Assembly: GCA_038900335.1 (NCBI GenBank)
Contig: JBBMRB010000011.1
Span: 1 to 64,000 of the forward strand
Length of the DNA stretch: 64,000 nucleotides
Origin: Rs1 sp038900335
Lineage (GTDB): Bacteria; Pseudomonadota; Gammaproteobacteria; Pseudomonadales; Balneatricaceae
Reading direction: 5' to 3'
This document shows, one piece after another, positions 26,040 through 35,382 of the stretch. The notes beneath the pieces are model-generated. The model did not search any database. It was not told the origin of the DNA and worked only from the letters and a program-made list of their open reading frames with translations. The position numbers were made by a program, and so were the translations under genes. Each line of letters begins with the position of its first letter. Position 1 is the first letter of the stretch.

Positions 26040-26738
26040 CTAGTTCTGAGCCAGTTCTTTCTCTAAATCAGCAATATACTGCTCGGCTTCTTGCTTTAAA
26101 ATAAGCATCAACTCTGCAAGTTCTGTTTTATCATTAGTTGCTCTTATACGAGTTTTTGCAGCCGATTCCGCACCATCAATATCTGATGTGCCAAGTGCAA
26201 GATTGCGTGCTCTGGTTAGCTGCAATTCAACCAATTGATCAACCGTTTCACCTTTACCACGTTTATCTGCTTCACGTTGCACAATGGTGATATCATCATC
26301 TTCAGCATTGTTCTGTTTAATGCGCATAGCTCGATCACGCTTGCTTTGCCAGCCACCCACTTTGTATTGATCTGCTTTTCCTGCTATCAGTTCGCGAGTT
26401 TGAGTGGCGAATTGTTCTACTGATGAGATTGCTTCAGCCTTGTCAAAGACAAATAAATCTTGTTCAGACAACACGCTCCACTGGTTATTTTTTTCTATTA
26501 GAAAATCATCAAATAAACAGTTTATATATTGCCAATCATTATTTTTCTGAGAAACATGTTTCAAGCCTTGTTCATCTACATACCAATCTGTATTTTTTGA
26601 AACATCGACTAGTTTACCATCGACTAATCGTAATTCTTGATTAGACAAATGATTCAAATTGCTCGGTAATTCTAATCCGAAACCGCCTTTTATGCGTCCT
26701 ACGACAAGATCCTCCCTCACTACTACTTTAATATCCAT
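26040..26738 (-). CDS. probable tail fibre assembly/chaperone protein
   Basis: A 232-residue protein directly after the tail fibre gene (11-bp overlap), where P2-like phages keep the fibre chaperone (gpG). The N-terminal half is not recognised. The C-terminal half is helical and charged (GWQSKRDRAMRIKQ..., TELAELMLILKQEAEQYIADLEKEL). The call rests mainly on position. Confidence 0.6.
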   Translation of the reverse strand: MDIKVVVREDLVVGRIKGGFGLELPSNLNHLSNQELRLVDGKLVDVSKNTDWYVDEQGLKHVSQKNNDWQYINCLFDDFLIEKNNQWSVLSEQDLFVFDKAEAISSVEQFATQTRELIAGKADQYKVGGWQSKRDRAMRIKQNNAEDDDITIVQREADKRGKGETVDQLVELQLTRARNLALGTSDIDGAESAAKTRIRATNDKTELAELMLILKQEAEQYIADLEKELAQN

Positions 26739-28116
26739 ATACCCTCACTATTTTTTCAAACATTTGTAATCTTGGAGTTGGTTGTACACTTCCGTCTCTT
26801 GCTCCGTTCGCATGTGCGACAGGTAATCTGCATTCATAACGATTTAACGTGTATGTTTTATCAAATACAATGGAGCTTTGAATAGCATCTTCTCTCATCG
26901 CTAACACGGTCATTACCATTAAATCATTCCACGAATGAGTTCCATTAGCAGCTAGATGCCCTTTTATTTCTACGCTGTCAGATATCGGAGAACGAGACCA
27001 GTTCAATGGTAATTCAAATGACCCAACGTAATCATTGCCAGTAGGAGTTGCATCAGCCGAATTAGGTAAACCATCGTAAGTTAAAGAAAAAGGCTCAGAT
27101 TGATTTATTAATGTCGTGACTACGCCATTACTGATTTTAGCTAAAAGCACATTGTCATATGTAGTATCAAAAGAACGATCCGATTCGCTTAAAGAATCTG
27201 GGTTATAATCAGAACTTTCAATATCGTTAAGAGATAGTTCATTATCAATATCAAAACGTAAATGATATGTCTTAGCTAAATCCAGAGTAAAAGATAAGTT
27301 ACTTAAATTATCTGTATTAATATCTCTCCAGCCGCGAAAGCGAATAACTTGATTCTCAGCAATAGTTAATTTCCCTACAGATAATGATATTAACAACTTT
27401 TTATCGTTGTTTATTATTTCTGGGAAAATAGGCAAACTATCTAAAACTTTCGGCTTATTTAATGGTAATAAATCATAAACCGCTTTTACCGCCTTTGGCG
27501 TAGCTGCCTTAAATTCATTATCACTATCAATTTGATTACTTAGTTGGACAATTCCTTTTAGCTCCGCAGAAGCATCTTTCGGCAGTTTAGCTTCAAACGC
27601 TTTCAAACTTTCATCTACATATTCCCTAGATGCATTAATTGCTGAATCAACAACCAAGGTAACTGACTCAACATCACCCACATTTAGAAATGCTCTTAAA
27701 GAGACTTCACTTGATGTGCCTGATTGAGGGGGTATTACAGGTAATGCGGCATAGCGCGTAATGGCGTAAACAGTCCCATCATCTAATAACCAAGCCGCTT
27801 CATTAATCGTAGCAGGGCCAAAATCTGCTGGCACATTCACGGTTGCTTGCGTTACACCTGTACTATTTTCAGTGAGTGTATCTATATCAAATAGCCCGTC
27901 AGCAATAGGGCTTAATAATTGCTCTGGCACATCGACTGTGTAAGTTGTTTCAGCTTCTGATTCATTAACACTGACATCCCATAAACCGCTACCGACTTGG
28001 CATTTATCAAAAGCTAAGGTTGTTTCACCACGTAACACAGCACCCATAATAGACTGCCCTGCAGGGGTTAAGAATGTGGCGTATTCCTGTTGTACTGTCC
28101 GTTGCATTAATAGCAC
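26728..28116 (-). CDS. phage tail fibre (collar) protein
   Basis: A 462-residue host-recognition fibre. The N-terminal 150 residues follow the phage tail-collar fibre family (YATFLTPAGQSIMGAVLRGETTLAFDKCQVGSG, NEAAWLLDDGTVYAITRYA). A repeat-like helical segment follows (DASAELKGIVQLSNQID...KAVKAVYD). The C-terminal half is unlike known fibres I can recall and is probably the receptor-binding part. It overlaps gpI by 10 bp. Confidence 0.85.
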   Translation of the reverse strand: MLLMQRTVQQEYATFLTPAGQSIMGAVLRGETTLAFDKCQVGSGLWDVSVNESEAETTYTVDVPEQLLSPIADGLFDIDTLTENSTGVTQATVNVPADFGPATINEAAWLLDDGTVYAITRYAALPVIPPQSGTSSEVSLRAFLNVGDVESVTLVVDSAINASREYVDESLKAFEAKLPKDASAELKGIVQLSNQIDSDNEFKAATPKAVKAVYDLLPLNKPKVLDSLPIFPEIINNDKKLLISLSVGKLTIAENQVIRFRGWRDINTDNLSNLSFTLDLAKTYHLRFDIDNELSLNDIESSDYNPDSLSESDRSFDTTYDNVLLAKISNGVVTTLINQSEPFSLTYDGLPNSADATPTGNDYVGSFELPLNWSRSPISDSVEIKGHLAANGTHSWNDLMVMTVLAMREDAIQSSIVFDKTYTLNRYECRLPVAHANGARDGSVQPTPRLQMFEKIVRVYGY

Positions 28117-28787
28117 TCCGTGACTGATTGAATTAAATAATAATTTGAGTTGATTGCGACGCAGCTTGCTAAATCTGTTCTATCATCAAAGTAGCAAGCC
28201 GCGACTGATTGGATTTGATACGCATTAGCTCCAACAGCAGTATTTATAGCTAAATCAGTTTGATCATCGATATTGGCGAAGCTTGTGGTAATGACTGCGG
28301 CACCTGATGATAGAGCAACATAAAGATCTAGCTGCGATGTTGCATTTAAGGTTAAGTCAATCACATCGCGCTCTGATTTAACGTAATCTATACGCCGCTT
28401 TGCTCGAGCTAAAATATCGGGTTCAAGTGTGGCCACATCTTCACGCCACAAATCTACTTTTAAATGATATGGCTCATCGCCTCGCTTAACTGATGCATCA
28501 AACCCTAGTGCATCTACCGCTTGTTTTACCGCAGATCTTGTCCCTGCTTTGCGTTGAACAATCCATATATCATCAACGGTTTGCCGTTTGGATTGTTCAG
28601 TATCATTACCCCAATCAGGTACACCTTTGGCTTGTGCTAAATACGGTAATAAATGCAATGGGGTGTTAAATGAATCCCATAATTCAGGATAAACAGCATC
28701 TATGTTCAATAAGCTTTGGCTGATGGTCTTTTCTAATGCCGTTTCTAGTAAGGTACGATTATCAGGCAGAATTGATGAAGTACTCAT
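28107..28787 (-). CDS. phage baseplate protein gpI
   Basis: A 226-residue P2 gpI-like protein: SSILPDNRTLLETALEKTISQSL, then PLHLLPYLAQAKGVPDWGND and RRIDYVKSERDVIDLTL. At the C-terminus the pattern DDRTDLAxxxAxxxNxYxIQSV occurs about three times. It overlaps gpJ by 4 bp. Confidence 0.88.
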   Translation of the reverse strand: MSTSSILPDNRTLLETALEKTISQSLLNIDAVYPELWDSFNTPLHLLPYLAQAKGVPDWGNDTEQSKRQTVDDIWIVQRKAGTRSAVKQAVDALGFDASVKRGDEPYHLKVDLWREDVATLEPDILARAKRRIDYVKSERDVIDLTLNATSQLDLYVALSSGAAVITTSFANIDDQTDLAINTAVGANAYQIQSVAACYFDDRTDLASCVAINSNYYLIQSVTECY

Positions 28788-29812
28788 ATTCGCTGTACCT
28801 CAACCTCAATACTTTTACACCATGGTGCTTGAAAGTCATTACAAGTGATATTATCTAGTGGTAGCAGTACTTCTGCCCTTTTTGCCCCTTGTTGATAAAG
28901 CAAATGACTGATGTAATCAGGTCTGACTTCAGCACCTAAAAGGTGTCGTTCATCCGCATATGCTTGCAAGGCAAGCTGTACACTCTCTTCTGTGATTGTT
29001 GGGTCTGGTCCATTGTTAACTTGTACAATCACTTTTTGTTGATACTCGATAATATCAGCGGATTGCACGGTAATAACATCAGTCCCCGGTGATACGTCAT
29101 CACGTTTAAAGTGATCACGAACCGCTTCTAGTAATGGCTCATCTGCTAGACCATTATTAGCCCATGCCAGTACTGTTGCCATGACTTCACCTGCAGATGT
29201 CCGTAAGCCATTGGCATCTTTAATCTGAGCGGCATAGCCTGTAGAGCTTAGCGTGTATGTAAGCCGCACTTGATTTTCGCTCGGCTTATCAACAGTAATA
29301 ATGGGTGACTCGTCCAACGTTAATAATGTGGCTTTGTATTGCATTCGGCTGCCTGCTGCAGGGCTATGCGGTTGTAATAAATAACGTAAAAATAATGCTT
29401 CGTCCGATTCTTCAACAGCCGCTACCGCTGGGAATGCATCATCATCTGCAGCGGTCAATATTTGTCGCTCAATCCCTTGGTGTACCACTAAATTATCTAA
29501 ATTAGAGCCATTCGCCCAACCCGGTAACAACTGCAGTGCTTGTTGATTACGTCGCTCTATTTCATTTAATAAGTACTGACTAAACGTCTCAAACATTTTG
29601 GTGATAAGCTCACCCGGCTGCTCTAATGTTTCTGTCAATTGCTCGGCCAGTGTTGGGCTTTCAGCCTTTACATTAGCGATAAAATCTTCTTTAAAATTGG
29701 TTAATAGCGTTTGATAAGCTACTCGACTAATAGCTTCGGGTTCGGGTAACTGATTACGATCAAGCAGCATTGATGGGTACCTCAAAGTTCGTTCGTTGGC
29801 CTTGATATTCAC
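28784..29812 (-). CDS. phage baseplate assembly protein gpJ
   Basis: A 342-residue P2 gpJ-like wedge protein: RTLRYPSMLLDRNQLPEPEAI, ELITKMFETFSQYLLNEIERRNQQALQLLPGWANGSNLDNL, ESDEALFLRYLLQPHSPAAGSRMQYK. Its start lies inside the gpW frame (overlap 53 bp); the internal ATG at 29764 (MLLDRNQ) would almost remove the overlap and is an alternative. Confidence 0.9.
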   Translation of the reverse strand: MNIKANERTLRYPSMLLDRNQLPEPEAISRVAYQTLLTNFKEDFIANVKAESPTLAEQLTETLEQPGELITKMFETFSQYLLNEIERRNQQALQLLPGWANGSNLDNLVVHQGIERQILTAADDDAFPAVAAVEESDEALFLRYLLQPHSPAAGSRMQYKATLLTLDESPIITVDKPSENQVRLTYTLSSTGYAAQIKDANGLRTSAGEVMATVLAWANNGLADEPLLEAVRDHFKRDDVSPGTDVITVQSADIIEYQQKVIVQVNNGPDPTITEESVQLALQAYADERHLLGAEVRPDYISHLLYQQGAKRAEVLLPLDNITCNDFQAPWCKSIEVEVQRI

Positions 29813-30104
29813 CTGTGATACTGACTGATATACCGGAATCAGTGCGACTAGCCACTATCTGCTCAACAGTAAATAATTGATCTAATAAATTATTTGGTTC
29901 GTAAAAAGTTTGTGTCGCGTAAATTTGTGCGAACATTAACGTATCATTTGAATTTAGCTTCGAGAGTAATGAAGGTAATTTACTACCGTATAATCGTTGC
30001 TTTTCTCGGCTACCTAATGGAGTTGTCAGTGCATCTGAGGCGAGCTCTACAAAGTACGCCCAGCCTGTTAGCATTTGTCCTGTTGTTCTTGAAATCCCAA
30101 TCAT
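29760..30104 (-). CDS. phage baseplate protein gpW
   Basis: A 114-residue P2 gpW/gp25-like protein (MIGISRTTGQMLTGWAYFVELASDALTTPLGSREKQRLYGSKLPSLL), placed between gpV and gpJ as in P2. It overlaps gpV by 4 bp. Confidence 0.9.
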   Translation of the reverse strand: MIGISRTTGQMLTGWAYFVELASDALTTPLGSREKQRLYGSKLPSLLSKLNSNDTLMFAQIYATQTFYEPNNLLDQLFTVEQIVASRTDSGISVSITGEYQGQRTNFEVPINAA

Positions 30105-30688
30105 TTAACAGGTGCTCCTGAAGTATCACCGCCCGCTTTAACGCCTTTGTGAATATGTAAAACAGTACTAACACCACTCGCGATTTGATCGCCATCAGTA
30201 GTTAACTCTGCTGTACTGGTGATTTTTGGAGTATCAATGATCAACTCTTGTGGAATTGTCCATTTAATTGAACCTGCAACGGTATCAATGCTAATTTTCA
30301 TACCACCGCCCCAATCAATCACATGAATATCTTTATTGCTTTCAGCAGCTGGAAATTGACCCGATGGCATACCCGTTAATGCCCAGCTTTGGGTTGATGT
30401 TTCACCGCCGCCATAATTAAGTAACACACATTGTTCACCCACTGACGGACAACGATACTCACGTACCGCACCAGCAGACGAGGAAAACCAATGAATGTAA
30501 GGGGTTTTGTTATCACCAAAAGCCACTCGAATGCGCTGACCATCTGGATGAATATCAGTCACTCTGCCTGCTTGTATGACATTGCGAGTTCTACGTTCTA
30601 AATCATCAACCTTGGCTAACAGTTCTGTAATTTTCTCATCGTAAGCAAACAAACGATTGTTGATATAATTGATTACATCTTTGAACAT
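30101..30688 (-). CDS. phage baseplate assembly/spike protein gpV
   Basis: A 195-residue P2 gpV-like protein that forms the membrane-piercing spike. It has RTRNVIQAGRVTDIHPDGQRIRVAFGDNKTPYIHWFSSSAG (an OB-like domain), then PSVGEQCVLLNYGGGETSTQSWALTG. The C-terminal beta-helix ends in a His-containing tip (STVLHIHKGVKAGGDTSG). Confidence 0.9.
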   Translation of the reverse strand: MFKDVINYINNRLFAYDEKITELLAKVDDLERRTRNVIQAGRVTDIHPDGQRIRVAFGDNKTPYIHWFSSSAGAVREYRCPSVGEQCVLLNYGGGETSTQSWALTGMPSGQFPAAESNKDIHVIDWGGGMKISIDTVAGSIKWTIPQELIIDTPKITSTAELTTDGDQIASGVSTVLHIHKGVKAGGDTSGAPVK

Positions 30689-30690
30689 AT

Positions 30691-31293
30691 TTAAGGCTCT
30701 GCTGTATTGGTGGTATCAACAAAATCCTCGCTATTATTGCTATTCGCATCTGTTGATAGGTAGATTGCTTGTATCGTTGTGGTTGGATCAAGGTCAGGAA
30801 ATAACATATCCTTTGCGACTTCAGGATCACCTAACATGATGCTTTGCTGCCAACCTATTTCCCATGCTTCAAACCCTGCGTGTTGATCGCCCGATCGGAT
30901 TAAAAACGATTCTCTAAACTGCACTTTTATCGGGTGATTTACCGCTTTACTAGACCAACCCCATGTATTTAAATGAATACGTTTTGCTAACGCACTGGCT
31001 AAATTCATTGCCTGTAAGCCTGCATCTTTTTGCGCTTTGCAAATCACTGCATATAGCGTTAAATCAAATTGTTGGGCTATTCGCCCATCGTTCTGCATAT
31101 CAGCATTTTCACCTTCGCCTATTTCTAACAGTACTTGTCGGTTAGTCGCTTTTGCGGGGATAAAATCCTGATAACCACACACCTCAACATCGGGCGAATC
31201 ACCTTGAGAAAGTGCATTGCTAAAGTATTCAACAATGGCATCATATAGCTCACTGGGTTGATGAATGGTTTTAGTTCTCGACATTAAGGGCAA
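30691..31293 (-). CDS. phage protein, probable tail terminator/completion
   Basis: A 200-residue protein with a conserved phage pattern: LYDAIVEYFSNALSQGDSPDVEVCGYQDFIPAKATNRQVLLEIGEGE, then RIAQQFDLTLYAVICKAQKDAGLQAMNLASALAKRIHLNTWG. This resembles the Gp37/tail terminator-like proteins of contractile-tailed phages. It sits where P2 has gpR. It overlaps its upstream neighbour by 23 bp. The precise role is inferred from position. Confidence 0.65.
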   Translation of the reverse strand: MPLMSRTKTIHQPSELYDAIVEYFSNALSQGDSPDVEVCGYQDFIPAKATNRQVLLEIGEGENADMQNDGRIAQQFDLTLYAVICKAQKDAGLQAMNLASALAKRIHLNTWGWSSKAVNHPIKVQFRESFLIRSGDQHAGFEAWEIGWQQSIMLGDPEVAKDMLFPDLDPTTTIQAIYLSTDANSNNSEDFVDTTNTAEP

Positions 31294-31915
31294 AGTGTAA
31301 CTCCTGCGTTAGTAACTCACCGTAGCGTTTATTAATTCGCTTTTCGTAACGTTCCAATACATCCAGACCTATTTCTTGAACATCAATACCGACAACTTCA
31401 ACGGGAAAACGACTACTAATAGAAGCGGGTAAATCCTGTTTATGACGTGATCGCTTTTTCTTTCCTTTTGAACCAACAGTGGTATGTTGCTGTTTTTTAT
31501 TAGCAGCTGATCGGATGAATACACGTTCTTCATTATTATAAATCTTGGCCTTAAACGCTGAATCAAACTGATGACCTCGGACTTTTGTACCTGCTTTATT
31601 TTTCAAAGCTTTGCCTGCATCATGAGCGGCGATTGATAATAATCCTACCCATAGTTTCAGTTCGTTATTGTGATTCTTGTTTGTGGTACTTAAGCGATAA
31701 CGTTTACGAAGTGCCGATAGATTAATCTGCAGCTCTTTACCAATTTCCCTCATTGAATGAGTACGTAACCACGTACCTACTTTCTTCAAAGCGCGCTTAA
31801 CCGCTTTATTCACTTTCGAATCTAACCCTTGAATGTGTTCTGTTAATTCTTTGGTTATATCATCTAAATCAATAAACAGACCAAGGCCGTCTTTAGATGT
31901 GTTATTTTGATCCAT
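31271..31915 (-). CDS. phage minor tail protein Z / tail completion protein
   Basis: A 214-residue basic protein with KVNKAVKRALKKVGTWLRTHSMREIGKELQINLSALRKRYRLS and LKLWVGLLSIAAHDAGK. This matches the lambda gpZ-like family that helps to finish tails. A Lys-rich stretch near residue 145 (GSKGKKKRSRHKQ) is seen. It sits where P2 has gpS. Confidence 0.7.
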   Translation of the reverse strand: MDQNNTSKDGLGLFIDLDDITKELTEHIQGLDSKVNKAVKRALKKVGTWLRTHSMREIGKELQINLSALRKRYRLSTTNKNHNNELKLWVGLLSIAAHDAGKALKNKAGTKVRGHQFDSAFKAKIYNNEERVFIRSAANKKQQHTTVGSKGKKKRSRHKQDLPASISSRFPVEVVGIDVQEIGLDVLERYEKRINKRYGELLTQELHFALNVEN

Positions 31916-31940
31916 CGCAATAAAACACCTATGTTTTTAA

Positions 31941-32318
31941 TTATAGAAACTGAGAAGTTCTATCACCGCTCTTAGCATCATCGACTTCGGCTAATAATAT
32001 AAACTCGACTAGATCACCGCTGACTCTTGGTTCAGTAAAGATGTAGCGTTTACCTTGCATCACTAATCGCGCGGCTCTTAAATCATCAGGCACTTGATCT
32101 TGATAGACAGTAGCCAAAATGATTGAGGCGGATCGCTGTGTACTCGCCACTCGATTACGATCACCCAGTGTTTGTATCGATAAATCTTTTTCGATATCAA
32201 CATAAATGGTTTGGGCTGTTGCATCAGGAAATACAATCAATTCAAGGGGGATTCCAAAGGTATCAATTAACGCCTGATCTGCATCCCGCATGTGCGCATC
32301 AAACACGCTATTATTCAT
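31941..32318 (-). CDS. probable head-tail joining protein
   Basis: About 125 residues if started at ATG 32318, which overlaps the upstream stop codon; the frame is open to a GTG at 32327. The pattern QALIDTFGIPLELIVFPDATAQTIYVDI and DDLRAARLVMQGKRYIFTEPRVSGDLVEFILLAE resembles lambda FII-like connector proteins (beta barrel). The position between capsid and tail completion genes fits. Confidence 0.65.
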   Translation of the reverse strand: MNNSVFDAHMRDADQALIDTFGIPLELIVFPDATAQTIYVDIEKDLSIQTLGDRNRVASTQRSASIILATVYQDQVPDDLRAARLVMQGKRYIFTEPRVSGDLVEFILLAEVDDAKSGDRTSQFL

Positions 32319-32505
32319 CTTTATCACTATCTTTGCTTTTAGCCGCTACTGCCTTTATATCAACAGCTTTCATCGCATAACCACGCGCTACCGCTTCTTT
32401 TGCAAGATCGGCTGGTAATTTTTGAGGCGTATTTGATGCTAAGTAGTAAATGATTTCTTTAGATTCTTTATCACGAGCTTGCAAGGTATGTTTTACAATA
32501 TGCAT
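32311..32505 (-). CDS. small phage protein downstream of capsid
   Basis: 64 residues from ATG 32505, chosen because AAGGAAAA lies 8 bp upstream; the frame itself extends to 32532, through the terminator hairpin. The protein is basic with an Ala/Lys tail (KAVDIKAVAAKSKDSDKDE). The position corresponds to lambda FI, a packaging-related protein, but there is no sequence proof. Confidence 0.55.
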   Translation of the reverse strand: MHIVKHTLQARDKESKEIIYYLASNTPQKLPADLAKEAVARGYAMKAVDIKAVAAKSKDSDKDE

Positions 32506-32521
32506 AACCGTTTTCCTTTTA

Positions 32522-32562
32522 AAAAGTGGCACGCCTATAATTTCCTATAGCCTGCCACTTTT
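32522..32562. terminator. bidirectional hairpin after the capsid gene
   Basis: The perfect 10-bp stem AAAAGTGGCA/TGCCACTTTT has an inner CTATA/TATAG stem. T-runs are formed on either strand. It limits read-through from the highly expressed capsid gene. Confidence 0.85.
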
Positions 32563-32595
32563 ATTGACACGTAAGCGATGTTTCACATCAACGAA

Positions 32596-33621
32596 TTAAT
32601 CTAACTCAATAACCACAAAATCATTTGGTGACATTGTCACCATTAACGGCGCTGATTGAGTCATCATATTTTCAACCGATGGGTTATCGGTAAACCAGTT
32701 TTTAGGATGGCGGCTAGTTGCCGATATTCCCTCTGCATTGGCTTTTGCATCTTGAATCGCTCCGTAACAACGAACACCGTCATAACCTTCTGGCGCCATT
32801 AACAAAGTGGTACCTGGCATAAAGGATTGTTCTTCGCCTTTTACATCGTCATATTTACCTGCGTACACATAACAACGGTACTCACCGTAAGTACCTTTAT
32901 ACTGCACATCTTTGGCAACTTGCGGTCCCATTTGTAATTCCGTCGTGCTGCCTTTTTGGTCTGCATCACGCTCTATTTTCACGGCTTTAAATTTACGGAA
33001 CAAACGCCATGCCTTTTTAGAGAAAATCAAATCACTGACAACTGCACTCGACTTTTCAGCCCAATCTTCAAGATCGTCAGCCGGATCATATTCTGCATCT
33101 TGCTGGCTCCATCGATCATCTAAAGTGAGCGCGATATTGTTTTTGGCATCACGATTGAAGTCGACTTCTTGTGTTTCGTAATCATCACCTTCAACAATTA
33201 CTTTGCCATGTAAGACTGCTTGTACAGCCATCCATTCTTCACGGCGAGTTATCTGCTGATCTTGTTCATCTAACAAGTCAACAATTGTGGCTAAACGGCG
33301 TTGAGCTGGTGATAACTGCCCATTTAAAGGCTCACCCGGCATTCGACGTAATAAGCGCCCAGGATTAACAATATCCATCGGTTTTACATAAGCAGGGGTC
33401 AGGCTGGTTGTTAAACCACCTTGTGCTTTGTTTGCTTTACCTGCCACCATTGGTGCAACGAATGGTGCTAATTTTTTGTTTTTCTTAATACGATCAAATT
33501 CAATTTTCTCTGTTGGGAATTCGATCACATCAGGGAAAAACATCGTTAAGAAAAACGGTGTGAATTTGGGTAACTCTTGGCGTAATCCCAATAATGTACT
33601 GGTATCTAAGGGGGTAGACAT
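32596..33621 (-). CDS. major capsid protein (lambda gpE family)
   Basis: A 341-residue capsid subunit of the lambda E type: TPFFLTMFFPDVIEFPTEKIEFDRIKKNKKLAPFVAPMVAGK near the N-terminus. The middle has PGRLLRRMPGEPLNGQLSPAQRR and LDEQDQQITRREEWMAVQAVLHGKVIVEGDDYE. The C-terminal half has KNWFTDNPSVENMMTQSAPLMV. It is flanked by strong bidirectional hairpins on both sides, consistent with separate control of the most abundant protein. Confidence 0.93.
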   Translation of the reverse strand: MSTPLDTSTLLGLRQELPKFTPFFLTMFFPDVIEFPTEKIEFDRIKKNKKLAPFVAPMVAGKANKAQGGLTTSLTPAYVKPMDIVNPGRLLRRMPGEPLNGQLSPAQRRLATIVDLLDEQDQQITRREEWMAVQAVLHGKVIVEGDDYETQEVDFNRDAKNNIALTLDDRWSQQDAEYDPADDLEDWAEKSSAVVSDLIFSKKAWRLFRKFKAVKIERDADQKGSTTELQMGPQVAKDVQYKGTYGEYRCYVYAGKYDDVKGEEQSFMPGTTLLMAPEGYDGVRCYGAIQDAKANAEGISATSRHPKNWFTDNPSVENMMTQSAPLMVTMSPNDFVVIELD

Positions 33622-33635
33622 AAACTGTGCTCCAA

Positions 33636-33672
33636 AAAAAGCCGTCTATTCACTGCTGAATAACGGCTTTTT
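33636..33672. terminator. bidirectional hairpin between decoration and capsid genes
   Basis: The perfect stem AAAAAGCCGT/ACGGCTTTTT has an inner ATTCA/TGAAT stem. Run-offs of A and T on either side fit a terminator working in both directions. Confidence 0.85.
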
Positions 33673-33691
33673 GATTAAAAGTTAACTGCGT

Positions 33692-34042
33692 TTAACGCAA
33701 GGCTTGTAAACTAATTGGCGAACCAACAAAGGCAGCAAGCTTTTGCGCATCTGTTACACCTTCATGCCAACTAATCAATTCAGGATTAAAGGTACCGGCT
33801 TTAATTAACTGCTGTGTTTTGACAGCACCCGTCGTATCAATATTAAAGGGGGTAATTCTCACTGCTACTTGGGTACCGTCTTCTGCTGCTGGGTCCCATT
33901 TATGAAACTCGCCTGTACTAAGCTTCACGCCAAGCGGTGTATATTTAGCCAAGATTTGATTAACAGCAACCACACCTTCAGTAGTCGTTTGAGGTTCACT
34001 GCCTGTTTCCCATTGTTCATGATTAAATGTTTCAGACGACAT
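33692..34042 (-). CDS. head decoration protein (lambda gpD family)
   Basis: A 116-residue gpD-like capsid-stabilising protein: LAKYTPLGVKLSTGEFHKWDPAAEDGTQVAVRITPFNIDTTG then LIKAGTFNPELISWHEGVTDAQKLAAFVGSPISLQ. It overlaps the protease gene by 11 bp; the order protease-D-E is as in lambda. Confidence 0.92.
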   Translation of the reverse strand: MSSETFNHEQWETGSEPQTTTEGVVAVNQILAKYTPLGVKLSTGEFHKWDPAAEDGTQVAVRITPFNIDTTGAVKTQQLIKAGTFNPELISWHEGVTDAQKLAAFVGSPISLQALR

Positions 34043-35321
34043 TTTTTATTCCCTTCAGTTGACGATAAGCGCTAACACCTGCAGCCACTTGATCTGGTTG
34101 ACTTTCATCCTGCGCAATATCTGCTCCTATATTCGGCTGCTCTTCTTGTGCCATTAAATTATCTAACGCACTACCTACTTCAAGGCTGGCTGAAATGGTT
34201 TGCGGTGAAGCAGCTAACAATTTGCCTGCTTCATCAGCAGACATATCCGTTTTAAAAGCCAAGTGTTGAGCTAATGCGCTACGGCCTTCTGCTTCTTGAT
34301 GACCGGTAATTGCCTGAATACGTGTGCGCTCGTTACTGCGCGCATCAGCTTGTGCCACTTGCGCAGGCAAATCGACAACGTTTTCAGGATCGGTGTCTGT
34401 TTTTGACATGGTTACTCCCAGTGAAATTGTTTTGCCCTTAGTGGACAAATAGTGTGAAAACTCTGCGATTGCTTCATGACCATTCACTAAGCTATCAGCA
34501 AAACCAATATCTATGGCCTGCTGACCACGATAAACTTGCGCCTCGGTTGCTAATACTGCATCAAGGCTTAATCCGGTATGGTCTGCCACTAGCTGGGCAA
34601 ACTCACGACGTAATTGATCTGTACTTGCTTGAAACTCTGTTTGCGCTTGTTCAGATAATTGTTGGTAGGGATTACCGCTGACTTTATGGCTACCTGAGTG
34701 AATCAACGTCACTTGAATCCCTTGCTCTTCCATCATCTTAGATTGATCTGCATGCGCCATCACCACACCAACAGAACCCGCTACTGCTGTTTGGGTAATC
34801 ATGCGATGACTAGCAGAACTCGCCAATGCCATACCGGCACTGCAGTGCATGTCATACGCTAATGACCACATCGGTTTATCTGATTTATCAACCATCATCC
34901 GTAATTGACGCGCGGTATCAAAACAACCCGCGACTTCACCACCAGGTGTATCGTAATCATGCAATATGCCCAACACTTCTGGATCATTTAATGCCATATG
35001 TGTTTGTGCAATAATACCATCGTAGCCTGTCATGCCGCTGTATGGCTTTAACCTGCCAAGCTTGTGGGTCAAGCTCCCTGTAATAGGCACAACCGCAACG
35101 CCATCAATAATTTGATAAGGTCTATCCCTTTCTCTACTAGTGCCAAAACTGGCAGCAGGCATGCGTATCTTTTCGCCTATTAGCTGCTCACCTTCAGCAT
35201 CTAACAATGTAGTGATATTTAAGCGAGGAGAAAGCGCACTGAAAAATGTGCGTGCATATCCCGGCTCTAATAGCAGCGGTGTATTCAACACACGACTTGC
35301 AATATGAGCGTAATTTTTCAT
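34032..35321 (-). CDS. head maturation protease with C-terminal scaffold (S49 family, lambda gpC/Nu3-like)
   Basis: A 429-residue protein. Its N-terminal SppA/S49 serine protease (about 65-250) has VVPITGSLTHKLG, HDYDTPGGEVAGC, the nucleophile region MHCSAGMALASSASHR and the lysine region SGSHKVSGNPYQQLS. The C-terminal part starts at an internal ATG (MSKTDTDPENV, about residue 304, 34412) with AGTAAC upstream and could be made separately as the scaffold, as Nu3 is in lambda. The last segment is Gln/Ala-rich. Confidence 0.88.
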   Translation of the reverse strand: MKNYAHIASRVLNTPLLLEPGYARTFFSALSPRLNITTLLDAEGEQLIGEKIRMPAASFGTSRERDRPYQIIDGVAVVPITGSLTHKLGRLKPYSGMTGYDGIIAQTHMALNDPEVLGILHDYDTPGGEVAGCFDTARQLRMMVDKSDKPMWSLAYDMHCSAGMALASSASHRMITQTAVAGSVGVVMAHADQSKMMEEQGIQVTLIHSGSHKVSGNPYQQLSEQAQTEFQASTDQLRREFAQLVADHTGLSLDAVLATEAQVYRGQQAIDIGFADSLVNGHEAIAEFSHYLSTKGKTISLGVTMSKTDTDPENVVDLPAQVAQADARSNERTRIQAITGHQEAEGRSALAQHLAFKTDMSADEAGKLLAASPQTISASLEVGSALDNLMAQEEQPNIGADIAQDESQPDQVAAGVSAYRQLKGIKNVV

Positions 35322-35382
35322 AAGTTTCTCTGTAAATATTAAAATTTAGACGAAAAAAATAAAATCAAGAATTTTAGACTTT